In this document: positions 8,000 through 17,526 of the stretch, in pieces
Numbering within the stretch: position 1 is the stretch's first letter
How the letters are laid out: every line of letters starts with the position of its first letter
Assembly: GCF_918731615.1 (NCBI RefSeq)
Contig: NZ_OU957226.1
Location: 2,605,501-2,669,500, forward strand
Length of the DNA: 64,000 nt
Direction: 5' to 3'
Source of the DNA: Flavobacterium sp. CECT 9288
Lineage (GTDB): Bacteria > Bacteroidota > Bacteroidia > Flavobacteriales > Flavobacteriaceae
The notes under the pieces: generated by a model
The model's input: only the letters and a program-made list of their open reading frames with translations
Databases searched by the model: none
What the model was told of the DNA's origin: nothing
Program-made: the position numbers and the translations under genes

Positions 8000-9371
8000 T
8001 TAGTAACAAATGGTTTTTTAATCCTTCTAAATCGAGAACCTGTTGTTCTCCTGAAAGTAAATTTTTAAGAGCAAATGTTTTAGATTCTAATTCTTGTTCT
8101 CCTGCAATAATTGCAAATGGTATTCCGCGCTTGTCAGCATGCTGAAACTGCTTTGCCACTTTTACAGCATCTGGATACAACTCTACTTTTATACCCGCTT
8201 CCCTAAGCTCCTTTATGGCTTGCATGGCATAAAATGCCTCGTCATTTCCGTAATTGATAAACAAAGCTTTAGATGTTGCTGCTACTGTTTCTGGAAACAA
8301 CTTTAGCTCTTCTACCACCAAATAAATGCGGTCAAGACCAAAAGATATTCCCACACCACTCATGTTTTTTAAACCAAAAATACCCGTTAAATCATCATAA
8401 CGTCCTCCGCCACCGATGGATCCCATGGCAACAGTTTTTGGTGGTGCTACTTCAAAAATAGCGCCTGTGTAATAATTTAAACCTCTTGCTAATGTAACAT
8501 CTAGATCTAAAACAGCTGTTGACAGCCCTAGTTTTGAAACCGTTTCACAAATAAAACGCAACTCTTCCACACCTTTCATACCCTCTTCTGAGTCTTGTAA
8601 TAAAACAGAAAGCTTCTCGATTTTCTCAGTGATAGTACCCGTGAAATTAAACAGAGGCTGAACTTTTGACAGGGCTTCCTCTGGAATTCCTTTTTCTATC
8701 ATTTCTTTCTTGACTCCGTCCTCGCCTATTTTGTCTAGTTTGTCAAGAGCTACTGTGAAATCTATAAGCTTGTCAGAGGCTCCAATTACGGCTGCAATTC
8801 CAGATAAAATTTTTCTATTATTGATTTTGATGGTAACGCCATGTAAACCTAATGCTGTAAAAACGGTGTCATACAATTGAACCAATTCTACTTCTTGCCA
8901 CAAAGATTTTGACCCAACAACATCGGCATCACATTGATAAAACTCTCTAAAACGTCCTTTTTGAGGTCGATCAGCTCTCCAAACGGGTTGAATTTGATAG
9001 CGCTTAAACGGAAATTCAATATCGTTTTGATGTTGCACCACGTAACGTGCAAAAGGTACCGTCAAATCATAACGCAAGGCTTTCTCTGAAATGCTTGACG
9101 TTAATTTTGTACTGTCTTTACTTTCTAGATGACTTTCGTTGGCTTTAGAAAGATAGTCTCCAGAATTTAATATTTTAAAAATCAATCGATCGCCTTCTTC
9201 TCCGTACTTACCCATTAAGGTTTCAGAGTTTTCAAACGATGGCGTTTCTATGGGTTGAAAGCCAAATTTCTCGAAATTGCTTTTAATGATTTGAATGATA
9301 TAATTTCTTTTGGCCACATCTGCTGGCGAAAAATCTCGGGTTCCTTTTGGTATGCTAGGTTTTGATGCCAT
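7995..9371 (-). CDS. Histidyl-tRNA synthetase
   Basis: A 458-residue class II aminoacyl-tRNA synthetase that charges tRNA-His. The class II core is clear: motif 1 in the N-terminal third, motif 2 as [13 protein letters not shown], histidine-binding [12 protein letters not shown], and motif 3 in [13 protein letters not shown]. The C-terminal alpha/beta anticodon-binding domain spans about the last 90 residues ([10 protein letters not shown] onward). Length is normal. It is a single minus-strand transcription unit bounded by an own terminator and by the repeat-bearing gap at 9372-9708. Confidence 0.97.
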   Translation of the reverse strand: MASKPSIPKGTRDFSPADVAKRNYIIQIIKSNFEKFGFQPIETPSFENSETLMGKYGEEGDRLIFKILNSGDYLSKANESHLESKDSTKLTSSISEKALRYDLTVPFARYVVQHQNDIEFPFKRYQIQPVWRADRPQKGRFREFYQCDADVVGSKSLWQEVELVQLYDTVFTALGLHGVTIKINNRKILSGIAAVIGASDKLIDFTVALDKLDKIGEDGVKKEMIEKGIPEEALSKVQPLFNFTGTITEKIEKLSVLLQDSEEGMKGVEELRFICETVSKLGLSTAVLDLDVTLARGLNYYTGAIFEVAPPKTVAMGSIGGGGRYDDLTGIFGLKNMSGVGISFGLDRIYLVVEELKLFPETVAATSKALFINYGNDEAFYAMQAIKELREAGIKVELYPDAVKVAKQFQHADKRGIPFAIIAGEQELESKTFALKNLLSGEQQVLDLEGLKNHLLLN

Positions 9372-9708
9372 GAATCTTTTTTTTTGCTGTCCTTATAATT
9401 ATGCCTTGTTAGGCAATCCTTTTCTGGTTGCAAATATCTTATTTTTAAAATTATTCTGTTTACAAAAAACCACATTTTATTATTACTTGCTTAGCCCGGA
9501 TTGTCGTGAAAATAAAGCACTTTAAATTGTTATGTTTTCCTTGCTTAAAGAGCGACCAGCGGAAGCTCCTTTAAGTAAGATAGAAAACAAAGAAGTTAAA
9601 GTGCGGTATTGCAACAAAAGCCGGAAATAGCTCCTAAAATAGAAAACTGTTATGAAAATATTTTTTTGGTTGTAAAATTTTGTAACAAAAAATGTAAATT
9701 CGTGTCAA
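9372..9708. other. Divergent intergenic region, hisS / permease
   Basis: This 337-bp gap between divergent genes holds the upstream regions of hisS and the permease and one large dispersed repeat (9492-9636). No further gene is seen. The segment just before the permease is very AT-rich and contains TTTTGTAA near 9673, but no clear TAnnTTTG element. Confidence 0.5.
9492..9636. repeat. Dispersed repeat, family 2, copy 2 (long hairpin)
   Basis: Begins TAGCCCGGAT and ends GCCGGAAATAGCTCCT, matching the ends of the repeat at 3176-3260. Its centre is a long imperfect inverted repeat. GCACTTTAA pairs with TTAAAGTGC, TGTTTTCC faces GATAGAAAACA, and CTTGCTTAAAG faces CTTTAAGTAAG. The apex carries AGCGACCAGCGGAAGCT. 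The centre is unrelated to that of copy 1, so only the ends are shared. Confidence 0.6.
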
Positions 9709-10959
9709 ATGGGTATGATGTTAAAATTATTTAAAGAAAATGTTCGAATTGCGTCTGGTTCTATTAGAACGCAATTGCTGCGAACGGTTCTTACGGTGAT
9801 GATTATCGCCATAGGAATCACGGCTTTAGTGAGTATTCTTACGGTTGTATCTGCACTGGAGAATACTATTTCCTCTGATTTTGCTTCTATGGGTGCCAAC
9901 ACCTTTAATATAAAGCAATATGAAAACACCGTAAGAAGACAGGGCCGAGAAGAACGTGAAATAATCAATCCTATTATTTCATATCCCGAAGCGGTGGCTT
10001 TTAAAAACAAATACAACTATCCACTAACCGAAACCTCGCTGTCCTTTATTGCTACAGCTAGAGCCGAGGTTAAATTTGAATCTAATAAAACCGATCCTGA
10101 AAACTCTGTTGTAGGTGTTGATGAATACTTTATGACAAACTCTGGTCTTGAAACCAGTTCTGGCAGGAATTTTACTCGTTTTGATATTGACAATAATGCG
10201 TATGTGTGCGTTGTAGGTTCTGATTTTGAAAAAGGACTTTTTAAAGATGTCAATCCTATAGATAAGGTACTTTCTATACGTGGGGCAAAATTTAGAGTTA
10301 TTGGGGTGTTAAAAGAAAAAGGTTCTACTTTTGGGAACAGTCAAGATTTAAGAATTCTAATTCCTATTCAAGTAGCACGTTCCCTCTTTACAGCGCCTAA
10401 CATTAATTATACCGTAAGTGTTATGGTTAATAAAAAAGAAGTGTTAGAGCAAGCGCTCGACAACGCAACGAGCGTGATGCGTAGGGTTAGAAAACTGAGT
10501 CCTATAAAAGATAATAATTTTGGAATTGTACGAAGTGATGATTTAATTAATCGAATTCTAGGAATTACACAATACCTAGGACTAGCCTCATGGCTTATTG
10601 GAATTATTACTGTTTTAGGTTCTTCTATTGCATTGATGAACATTATGATCGTATCGGTAACAGAGAGAACTCGAGAAATTGGGGTAAGAAAAGCTCTTGG
10701 TGCCAAAAAAACAACCATCGCCATTCAATTCTTCATTGAAACCCTACTTATAGGTCAAATGGGTGGCTTAGTAGGAATTGTAATGGGAATCCTAATTGGT
10801 TTTGGAATAGCAACTGCCATGGATTTTGCTTTTGTGATTCCGTGGGGTGCAATAATGGCAGCTTTTATCACCAGTTTTATAGTAGCCATTGCATCAGGTT
10901 TATATCCAGCCATTAAAGCTGCTGTTTTAGATCCTATTGAGGCATTGCGATACGAGTAA
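9709..10959 (+). CDS. MacB/FtsX-type ABC transporter permease
   Basis: A 416-residue inner-membrane protein of the MacB/LolC type. It has one TM helix near the N-terminus (about 24-47), a periplasmic MacB_PCD-like domain (about 50-270), and three TM helices in the C-terminal FtsX domain with the usual TERTREIGVRKALGAKK segment between the first two. Such permeases drive mechanotransmission in lipoprotein release or drug and peptide efflux; they do not necessarily move substrate across the inner membrane. No ATPase gene is adjacent, so its partner is elsewhere. MGMMLKL offers three Met starts; the first is used. Confidence 0.88.
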   Translation: MGMMLKLFKENVRIASGSIRTQLLRTVLTVMIIAIGITALVSILTVVSALENTISSDFASMGANTFNIKQYENTVRRQGREEREIINPIISYPEAVAFKNKYNYPLTETSLSFIATARAEVKFESNKTDPENSVVGVDEYFMTNSGLETSSGRNFTRFDIDNNAYVCVVGSDFEKGLFKDVNPIDKVLSIRGAKFRVIGVLKEKGSTFGNSQDLRILIPIQVARSLFTAPNINYTVSVMVNKKEVLEQALDNATSVMRRVRKLSPIKDNNFGIVRSDDLINRILGITQYLGLASWLIGIITVLGSSIALMNIMIVSVTERTREIGVRKALGAKKTTIAIQFFIETLLIGQMGGLVGIVMGILIGFGIATAMDFAFVIPWGAIMAAFITSFIVAIASGLYPAIKAAVLDPIEALRYE

Positions 10960-10981
10960 TAGACATTTCACAATAAAATTA

Positions 10982-11096
10982 GGGCGTGACCCTATAAAAA
11001 AAAGGGGCAACAAATCGTACTGGATTGTTGCCCCTTTTCTTTATAGCGTCGGGTCATACGCGTTACATGGTAACGTGCTGCTACCCCTCACGCAAA
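10982..11096 (+). repeat. Palindromic dispersed repeat, family 1, copy A
   Basis: The order of parts is GGGCGTGACCC, a hairpin with an AAAAGGGGCAACAA stem pairing with TTGTTGCCCCTTTT, then GCGTCGGGTCATACGC, a small GTTAC/GTAAC hairpin, and GCTGCTACCCCTCACGCAAA. A second copy lies in reverse at 18255-18369 and a diverged third at 38566-38674. The first hairpin is followed by T residues and may double as the terminator of the permease gene just upstream. Confidence 0.8.
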
Positions 11097-11140
11097 GTGC
11101 CCAGTAGTTTGTTTTTGGTAACAAGAAACTGTTTTTTTTG

Positions 11141-12007
11141 CTAGTCTAGTTTACTGTAATTACACCGTATCATTCTGTCATTCCCGTAGATATCTTTTCT
11201 TAATTCGATATTTTTAAAATTCAAGTTTTCAAGTAAATCCACCGTTTCCTTACCTAAATACTGATTGATTTCAAAAAAAAGAAAGCCATTTGGTTTCAGA
11301 TTTTTCTGCGCCAATTCGGCTATTTTCTTGTAAAAAATCAACGCATTGTCATTTTCTACAAAAAGCGCCAGATGCGGCTCGTAATCCAAAACGTTTTTCT
11401 TAATCTCTACTTTTTCAAGATTGCGAACGTATGGCGGATTAGAAACAATTACATCAAACTGCTCTTGTAAATCATACGTTTCTAAAATGTTTTGGTTTTT
11501 AAAAGCAACAGTGACTTGGTTATTTTGTGCATTTTTTTGGGCTGTTACCAAGGCATCAACAGATACGTCAAGAGCCGTAACATGAGCGTGCGGAATATTT
11601 TTTGCTAAAGAAATTGCAATACAGCCGCTACCCGTTCCTATATCAATAATTTTTACTTTTTGATTAGTAACAGTAGATTGCAAACTATTCAGAATCCATT
11701 CAACCAATTCTTCCGTCTCGGGTCTTGGAATTAAAACATTAGTATTAACCTCAAAATCCAATCCAAAAAAACTAGTACTCCCCAAAACATATTGCACCGG
11801 GATTTCGTTTTTTAATTGCTGTAAAAATTGATCCCAAACTTTAAGTGCATCAGTTGAAAGAATCAAATCCGGTTGTAAAGCTAAATCGATTCTTTTTAAT
11901 TGCTGTTGGTTTTCTAAAATCAAATAAAAGAAACTTTCGGCTTCATCTTCACCATAAAGAGCCGTTAAATCTTGTATAAATTGCTTTCTGTATTCTTTTA
12001 TTTTCAT
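11141..12007 (-). CDS. Release factor glutamine methyltransferase PrmC
   Basis: A 288-residue SAM-dependent methyltransferase that N5-methylates the Gln of the GGQ motif in peptide-chain release factors RF1/RF2. An N-terminal helical domain (1-90) precedes the Rossmann domain with SAM motif DIGTGSGC (122-129) and catalytic NPPY (190-193). Length is standard. It is a single gene on the minus strand, just beyond palindromic repeat copy A, and ends near a stretch without an obvious terminator other than that repeat. Confidence 0.94.
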   Translation of the reverse strand: MKIKEYRKQFIQDLTALYGEDEAESFFYLILENQQQLKRIDLALQPDLILSTDALKVWDQFLQQLKNEIPVQYVLGSTSFFGLDFEVNTNVLIPRPETEELVEWILNSLQSTVTNQKVKIIDIGTGSGCIAISLAKNIPHAHVTALDVSVDALVTAQKNAQNNQVTVAFKNQNILETYDLQEQFDVIVSNPPYVRNLEKVEIKKNVLDYEPHLALFVENDNALIFYKKIAELAQKNLKPNGFLFFEINQYLGKETVDLLENLNFKNIELRKDIYGNDRMIRCNYSKLD

Positions 12008-12050
12008 GTGTGAGGGACATTTTTAGGGCAAAGTACTGCTTGAATTAATT

Positions 12051-12536
12051 TTATAAATCCTTCAACATCCACACCGGGCAACTGCTGTGACCGGTAGAAC
12101 CCATAGGTCCGTCAATATTTACAAAACCTGTTTTTTTATACAATTTTTGAGCATCATGCATGAATGGCATTGTTTCAAGATAGCATTTTTCGTAGCCAAA
12201 ATTTCGAGCACTTTGCAAACATACTTCCATCATCTCAGTTCCTATTCCCATTCCACGAGTCTCAGGTAAAAAATACATTTTTTGCAATTCACATATAGAA
12301 ACCGCTTCATTAGCCAGTGGCGCAATTCCAGCCGCGCCTACAATCCTATCATTATGCTCTACAACATAATACACAGATCTTGGCTTGCTATACTCCTCAA
12401 ACATCAAATCTAGATATGGATCTTCGTAAGCTGTACCTACTTTTGGAATATCCATTTCGTCAAAAACAGAGCGAATCAATTGAGCCACTGCTGCATTATC
12501 TTCTTTATTTATTTTTCTAATGCTGTAATTTTCCAT
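12051..12536 (-). CDS. GNAT-family N-acetyltransferase
   Basis: A 161-residue acetyltransferase of the GNAT fold. The acetyl-CoA pyrophosphate loop is visible as LPETRGMGIGTEMM at about 106-119 (Q/RxxGxG/A pattern), preceded by the beta-4 strand ICELQKMYF and followed by GYEKCYLETM. The C-terminus LYKKTGFVNIDG is typical. It lies 43 bases upstream of prmC on the same strand, so the two may be cotranscribed, and it is divergent from ribD. The substrate is unknown. Confidence 0.88.
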   Translation of the reverse strand: MENYSIRKINKEDNAAVAQLIRSVFDEMDIPKVGTAYEDPYLDLMFEEYSKPRSVYYVVEHNDRIVGAAGIAPLANEAVSICELQKMYFLPETRGMGIGTEMMEVCLQSARNFGYEKCYLETMPFMHDAQKLYKKTGFVNIDGPMGSTGHSSCPVWMLKDL

Positions 12537-12627
12537 ATTTCAAAAATCAGGTTACTAATGCAAAAATAGAAATACTTTACTATTAAGACGTAAAACATTT
12601 TAACAAAATGAAAAGCTCAAAAAGTAT

Positions 12628-12635
12628 TACTTTTG
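12628..12635 (+). promoter_or_regulatory. TAnnTTTG element abutting the ribD start
   Basis: TACTTTTG ends four bases before the GTG start of ribD. If it is a genuine -7 element, transcription would begin at or inside the start codon, giving a leaderless mRNA. No -33 TTG at the proper distance is obvious. Confidence 0.35.
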
Positions 12636-12639
12636 CACC

Positions 12640-13683
12640 GTGAATATACATGAAAAATACATCAGCCGTTGCATACAACTGGCCCAAAACGGCCTAGGCA
12701 CAACCTATCCTAACCCGCTTGTGGGAAGTGTAATTGTACATAACAACATCATTATAGGCGAAGGTTGGCATAAAAAAGCGGGAGAACCGCATGCCGAAGT
12801 CAATGCAATACAATCTGTACACGATGCGTCTTTATTAAAAAACGCTACCATTTATGTAAGCTTGGAACCTTGTAGCCACTTTGGCAAAACACCGCCTTGC
12901 TGTGATTTGATTATCAAACATAAAATACCGAATGTAGTTATAGGCACTGTAGACCCTAATATAAAAGTGGCTGGAAATGGTATAAAAAGACTTCTTGAGG
13001 CTGGCATTAACGTTACTGTAGGCGTACTAGAACAAGATTGTCTGGAACTCAACAAACGATTTTTTACTTTTCACGAAAAAAAAAGACCTTATATCATCTT
13101 GAAATGGGCCGAAAGCCAAGATGGTTTTATAGCTCCAAAAGAACGTTTTGAACAAAAACCCGTTTGGATTACTAATCCGTATTCTAGACAGCTGGTTCAC
13201 AAATGGCGTACCGAGGAACAAGCTATACTAGTGGGTACTCAAACCGTTATTGATGACAATCCCACACTTAATGTACGTGACTGGTACGGAAAAAACCCTA
13301 TTAGACTGATCTTAGACCAAAACAATAGGATCTCAAAAGAAAGTGCCATTTTTGACAATCAAGCTCAAACGGTTGTTTTTACAAGTCTCCCATTTGCAAA
13401 AGATATAGAAAACACTGCTGAAAAAACAATTGATTTCAAAGAAAATATTGCCCCTCAAATTGTCCAAACGCTTTATGAAATGAACATTCAATCGGTTATT
13501 ATTGAAGGTGGACAAAGAACTTTGCAAACTTTTATAGACGCACAACTCTGGGACGAAGCAAGAGTTTTCATTGGAGACAAACCTCTTTATAACGGAATTA
13601 AAGCACCGCAAATAAATAAAACTATAGTGCAAAAAAAACACCTTTTAACAGACGAACTATTATTGATAAAAAATCATGATTGA
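12640..13683 (+). CDS. Bifunctional riboflavin deaminase-reductase RibD
   Basis: A 347-residue enzyme for steps two and three of riboflavin synthesis: deamination of the GTP-derived pyrimidine, then NADPH-dependent ribosyl reduction. The N-terminal deaminase domain shows the zinc site HAE (51-53) with PC at 77-78 and C87 in PPCC. The C-terminal RibD_C reductase domain starts around 145 (RPYIILKWAESQDG). GTG is taken as start because the next residues, MNIHEKYISRCIQLA, match the usual N-terminus and no in-frame ATG exists nearby. It overlaps the following HAD gene by 8 bases, implying translational coupling. Confidence 0.95.
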   Translation: MNIHEKYISRCIQLAQNGLGTTYPNPLVGSVIVHNNIIIGEGWHKKAGEPHAEVNAIQSVHDASLLKNATIYVSLEPCSHFGKTPPCCDLIIKHKIPNVVIGTVDPNIKVAGNGIKRLLEAGINVTVGVLEQDCLELNKRFFTFHEKKRPYIILKWAESQDGFIAPKERFEQKPVWITNPYSRQLVHKWRTEEQAILVGTQTVIDDNPTLNVRDWYGKNPIRLILDQNNRISKESAIFDNQAQTVVFTSLPFAKDIENTAEKTIDFKENIAPQIVQTLYEMNIQSVIIEGGQRTLQTFIDAQLWDEARVFIGDKPLYNGIKAPQINKTIVQKKHLLTDELLLIKNHD

Positions 13684-14278
13684 TACTATTATATTTGATT
13701 TTGGTGATATTTTCATCAATTTAGACAAACAAGCCACTCCAAAAGCCTTCGAAAAACTAGGCTTACAACAATGGAACAGCACCCTGGACGCATTGAACGT
13801 GGCATTTGAAACTGGAAAAATATCCCGTCATGAATTTTTAGATGGTTTACAAAAACAAATTCCGCAAGCTAACAAAACTGAGATTTTGAAAGCATGGAAT
13901 TCCATTCTGCTTGATTTTCCACAGTATCGATTGGATTTTTTAGTTTTATTGTCCAAAAAATACCGGTTGTTTTTATTGTCTAATACAGATGCTATTCACA
14001 TTGAGCAATTTGAAAAACAAAGCGGCGCGGCGTTTTGCAGCACTTTTTATAAATGTTTTGAAAAAGTATATTTCTCCTTTGATCTAGGCATGCGCAAACC
14101 CGATCTAGAAATTTACAAGCACCTTTTAGATTCTAACCATTTAATTCCAACCAATACCCTTTTTGTTGATGACAAAAAAGAAAACACAGATGCAGCATTA
14201 AAAACTGGCTTACAGGTTTGGAATTTACAAGTTGGTACGGAAGACGTTGTTGATTTATTCGAAAAAATAAATTTGTAA
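13676..14278 (+). CDS. HAD-family hydrolase (YihX-like)
   Basis: A 200-residue HAD subfamily IA hydrolase, probably a phosphatase for a sugar phosphate or flavin precursor. Motif I reads IIFDFGDIFINLD (D8 nucleophile), motif II SNT is in LFLLSNTDAIH, and motif IV is the FVDDKKEN segment near 160-167. The start overlaps the 3' end of ribD. Riboflavin synthesis needs a phosphatase between the RibD and RibH steps that is often a HAD enzyme, so a role there is a reasonable but unproven inference from position. Confidence 0.85.
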   Translation: MIDTIIFDFGDIFINLDKQATPKAFEKLGLQQWNSTLDALNVAFETGKISRHEFLDGLQKQIPQANKTEILKAWNSILLDFPQYRLDFLVLLSKKYRLFLLSNTDAIHIEQFEKQSGAAFCSTFYKCFEKVYFSFDLGMRKPDLEIYKHLLDSNHLIPTNTLFVDDKKENTDAALKTGLQVWNLQVGTEDVVDLFEKINL

Positions 14279-14321
14279 CGCTTTAGCAAATTCTAAAATA
14301 CCATAAGATTTTAAATTTATT

Positions 14322-14945
14322 GTGAAAGACACCTATAAAACCATTGACACGCCTTCTAGTGAAATTCTATTCAAAGAAAAAAACAGCAAGTTTTTTGGCT
14401 ATGCATTCCCCGCAAGCAGTGAAGAAAATGTAAAAACCATACTAGAAAGTTTACGCAAACTTCACCCAAACGCAGGACATTTTTGCTATGCGTATCAAAT
14501 GGGGACTTCAACTTACACCTATAGAGCAAACGATGATGGAGAACCAAGCAACAGCGCTGGAATGCCAATTTACGGGCAAATACTATCTTTTGATGTCACA
14601 AACATTCTTGTTGTAGTCGTGCGCATCTTTGGCGGTGTAAAATTAGGTGTTGGCGGATTAATATCTGCCTATAAAACGGCAGCACAAATGGCCTTATCAG
14701 AATGCGAGATTATCGAAAAAACAATTGACATTCATTTTAAAATTATGTTTGATTACCAATTCATGAATAAAATCATGCGCGTGGTGAAAGAAAAAAAGTT
14801 AGATATCGTGACACAAACCATGGAAATTAATAGTTTGACACAACAACCCGAAGGCATAATAGAAATAAAAACACGAAAAAAAAATGCCGAAATGATATTC
14901 GACATTTTTAATTCTATTTTTGAAATCAAAATTATTCGTGTTTAA
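14322..14945 (+). CDS. YigZ/IMPACT-family protein
   Basis: A 207-residue protein of the YigZ/UPF0029 family. The N-terminal domain contains the family signature (HPNAGHFCYAYQMG, DDGEPSNSAGMPIYG, VVVVRIFGGVKLGVGGLISAY). The C-terminal EF-G-V-like DUF1949 domain follows from about residue 140. Homologues are linked to translation regulation and proline-peptide handling, but the bacterial role is not settled. The start is GTG, 43 bases after the HAD stop; no in-frame ATG precedes the conserved region. Confidence 0.9.
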   Translation: MKDTYKTIDTPSSEILFKEKNSKFFGYAFPASSEENVKTILESLRKLHPNAGHFCYAYQMGTSTYTYRANDDGEPSNSAGMPIYGQILSFDVTNILVVVVRIFGGVKLGVGGLISAYKTAAQMALSECEIIEKTIDIHFKIMFDYQFMNKIMRVVKEKKLDIVTQTMEINSLTQQPEGIIEIKTRKKNAEMIFDIFNSIFEIKIIRV

Positions 14946-14973
14946 ATTCACAAAAAACTGCGTCTTTTTTATT

Positions 14974-15378
14974 TTATTCCATCGCTTTTAACAATTCCAA
15001 AATATAATCTGGAGGAGCCACCGGACGACCTGTTTTTAAGGACACAAAAACCAAAATAAATTGGGCAGTTGTTAATAACTCTTCCTGTTCATTGTATATA
15101 GCGCAATCAAATTCTATCTTAACAGACGACTGGCTTTTAAAAACCGTATGAACTGTTAAAAGTTCATCATAGCGAGCTGATTTTTTATAATTTATATTCA
15201 TAGAAACTATAGGAAGTGCAATACCGCTTTCTTCCATTACTTTATACGAAACCCCTTTATTTCTAAGCCATTCCACTCTTCCTATTTCAAAATAAGGTAT
15301 GTAATTTCCGTGATAAACCACTCCCATTTGGTCTGTTTCAGAGTATCGAACTCTAACTTGTACTTGATGATCTTTCAT
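14974..15378 (-). CDS. YbgC/FadM-type acyl-CoA thioesterase
   Basis: A 134-residue single hot-dog-fold thioesterase. The 4HBT signature is present near the N-terminus: RYSETDQMGVVYHGNYIPYFE, with the catalytic Asp in TDQMG, then GRVEWLR. It hydrolyses acyl-CoA esters in the cytosol. It is convergent with the YigZ gene (28-base gap) and divergent from dnaA. Length is exactly that of the family. Confidence 0.9.
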   Translation of the reverse strand: MKDHQVQVRVRYSETDQMGVVYHGNYIPYFEIGRVEWLRNKGVSYKVMEESGIALPIVSMNINYKKSARYDELLTVHTVFKSQSSVKIEFDCAIYNEQEELLTTAQFILVFVSLKTGRPVAPPDYILELLKAME

Positions 15379-15563
15379 TAATAATGAATTAAAAAATTTA
15401 ATTAAAAATAGTGCCTTACAACAATATTAGATAAAATTATTACCCTATATATTTTTTTTTACAGAAATTTGTTCACATATTTGTTTCCCCAATAATAAGT
15501 AACAAAACATCTTTTTTTTAGTAATCTAAAAATTACAAATAAAAAACAATTTATTTAGAATAT

Positions 15564-16991
15564 ATGAACAAAACTGCTCAATCAGTATGGGAAAACTGTT
15601 TGTCTTTCATAAAAGACAACATTCAAGACCAAGCCTATAAAACTTGGTTCGAACCTATCAAGTCAGTTGAACTTACCGATAACGCATTATATATTCAAGT
15701 ACCTAGTAAATTTTTCTACGAATGGTTAGAGGAACACTATGTAAAACTTTTAAAAGTAGCCTTGACTAAAGAACTTGGAAAAAATGCTAAGTTACTTTAT
15801 AAAATTAGAATGGAAAACACCTATGGCAACAAACAACCGTTTACAGAACAGTTGCCAAGTGCTAACAGGGTTTCCATGAAACCTCAAGAAGTTGATGCTC
15901 CATTTAAAAATTTAAACCCAGAGCTCAAAAATCCTTTCGTAATTCCGGGTATTCGAAATCTTAAGATTGAATCACAGCTTAACGCCAATTATAGTTTTGA
16001 TAATTTTCTTGAAGGAGACTCCAACAGATTGGCTCGTTCAGCAGGGATGGCTGTGGCCAATAAACCTGGTGGAACATCATTTAATCCTTTACTAATCTTT
16101 GGAGGTGTAGGACTAGGTAAAACGCACCTTGCACATGCAATAGGTGTAGAAATAAAAGATAAATATCCAGAGAAAACTGTTTTGTATATTTCTGCTGAGA
16201 TATTTACGCAGCAATATATTGACTCGGTTAAGAAAAATAACCGAAACGATTTTATCCATTTTTATCAATTGATTGATGTTTTAATCATTGATGATGTTCA
16301 ATTCCTTTCTGGTAAATCAGGCACTCAGGATGTGTTTTTCCACATATTCAACTACTTGCATCAAAACGGAAAACAGGTAATTCTAACATCTGACAAAGCT
16401 CCTGTTGACATGCAAGACATTGAACAGCGTTTGCTTTCAAGATTCAAATGGGGATTGTCTGCTGAAATTCACCAACCCGATTATGAAACTAGAATTTCTA
16501 TCTTAAAAAATATTTTATATAGAGATGGAGTTGAAATACCTGAGGATATTATTGAGTACGTAGCTCGCAATATCAAATCAAATGTTAGGGAGCTAGAAGG
16601 TGCCATCATTTCATTGATAGCACAATCCTCATTCAATAAAAAAGAAGTAACTCTTGACCTAGCGAAAAGTGTAGTTGAAAAATTCGTTAAAAATGTAAAA
16701 CGTGAAATTTCAATTGATTACATTCAAAAAATAGTTTCAGATTACTTTCAATTAGATTTAGAGACTCTACAATCAAAAACTAGAAAAAGACATGTGGTAC
16801 AAGCCCGTCAACTTGCTATGTTTTTTGCCAAAAAGTTTACCAAAGCGTCACTAGCTAATATTGGTTCACAGATAGGTGATCGTGATCATGCTACTGTTTT
16901 ACATGCTTGTAAAACAGTTGATAACCTTGTTGCTACTGACAAACAATTCAAAAAATTTGTTGACGATATCAATAAAAAATTAACGTTGTAA
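15564..16991 (+). CDS. Chromosomal replication initiator DnaA
   Basis: A 475-residue initiator with all four domains. Domain I occupies about 1-85 and a short linker follows. The AAA+ domain has Walker A GGVGLGKTH (180-188) and Walker B VLIIDDVQF (239-247). The C-terminal DNA-binding domain carries the signature GDRDHATVLHACK. It binds DnaA boxes and melts oriC. The 185-bp region upstream shows no cluster of TTATNCACA boxes by eye, so oriC need not be here. The next gene starts seven bases beyond the stop, indicating a shared transcript. Confidence 0.97.
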   Translation: MNKTAQSVWENCLSFIKDNIQDQAYKTWFEPIKSVELTDNALYIQVPSKFFYEWLEEHYVKLLKVALTKELGKNAKLLYKIRMENTYGNKQPFTEQLPSANRVSMKPQEVDAPFKNLNPELKNPFVIPGIRNLKIESQLNANYSFDNFLEGDSNRLARSAGMAVANKPGGTSFNPLLIFGGVGLGKTHLAHAIGVEIKDKYPEKTVLYISAEIFTQQYIDSVKKNNRNDFIHFYQLIDVLIIDDVQFLSGKSGTQDVFFHIFNYLHQNGKQVILTSDKAPVDMQDIEQRLLSRFKWGLSAEIHQPDYETRISILKNILYRDGVEIPEDIIEYVARNIKSNVRELEGAIISLIAQSSFNKKEVTLDLAKSVVEKFVKNVKREISIDYIQKIVSDYFQLDLETLQSKTRKRHVVQARQLAMFFAKKFTKASLANIGSQIGDRDHATVLHACKTVDNLVATDKQFKKFVDDINKKLTL

Positions 16992-16998
16992 ATACCTC

Positions 16999-17466
16999 AT
17001 GCCTACTAAAATTCTCATGGTTTGTTTGGGTAATATCTGTCGGTCACCATTGGCTGAGGGAGTATTGGCATCTAAACTTGATCCTGAAAAATTTATTGTA
17101 GACTCAGCCGGTACCGGTTCTTGGCACGTGGGTAAATCACCTGATGATCGTTCTATAGCAGTTGCAAAAAAAAATAACATTTCTATTGCACATCAAAGAG
17201 GCAAACATTTTAGTCCAAAAGATTTTGACCTTTATGACTACATTTACGTAATGGACAGTTCAAATTATGATGATGTTATGCAACTTGCAGCAACTCCTGA
17301 GCATCAAGCAAAAGTTAAAATGATCTTGAATGAATTATTTCCAGGTGAAAATGTTGATGTTCCTGATCCTTATTATGGATTATCAAATGGATTTGAAATG
17401 GTTTTCAACATGCTAAACGAAGTTTGCGATATCATTGCAGACAAACTAAAAAAACAACACCCCTAA
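16999..17466 (+). CDS. Low-molecular-weight protein tyrosine phosphatase
   Basis: A 155-residue LMW-PTP. The P-loop CLGNICR at 9-15 fits C(X)5R with C9 as nucleophile, and the general-acid loop is DVPDPYYG near 120-127. In bacteria such enzymes dephosphorylate BY-kinases or small phosphotyrosine proteins. It starts seven bases after dnaA and is probably cotranscribed with it and with the methylase downstream. Length is normal. Confidence 0.92.
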   Translation: MPTKILMVCLGNICRSPLAEGVLASKLDPEKFIVDSAGTGSWHVGKSPDDRSIAVAKKNNISIAHQRGKHFSPKDFDLYDYIYVMDSSNYDDVMQLAATPEHQAKVKMILNELFPGENVDVPDPYYGLSNGFEMVFNMLNEVCDIIADKLKKQHP

Positions 17467-17526
17467 TTATATTGATGCAATTTAGTTTTCTAAAAAGTAA
17501 TCATTCAAGACTTAAAATTACAGTAT

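Noticed and set aside
15379..15563. Replication origin upstream of dnaA
   Set aside because: No cluster of TTATNCACA-like DnaA boxes could be seen in these 185 bases.
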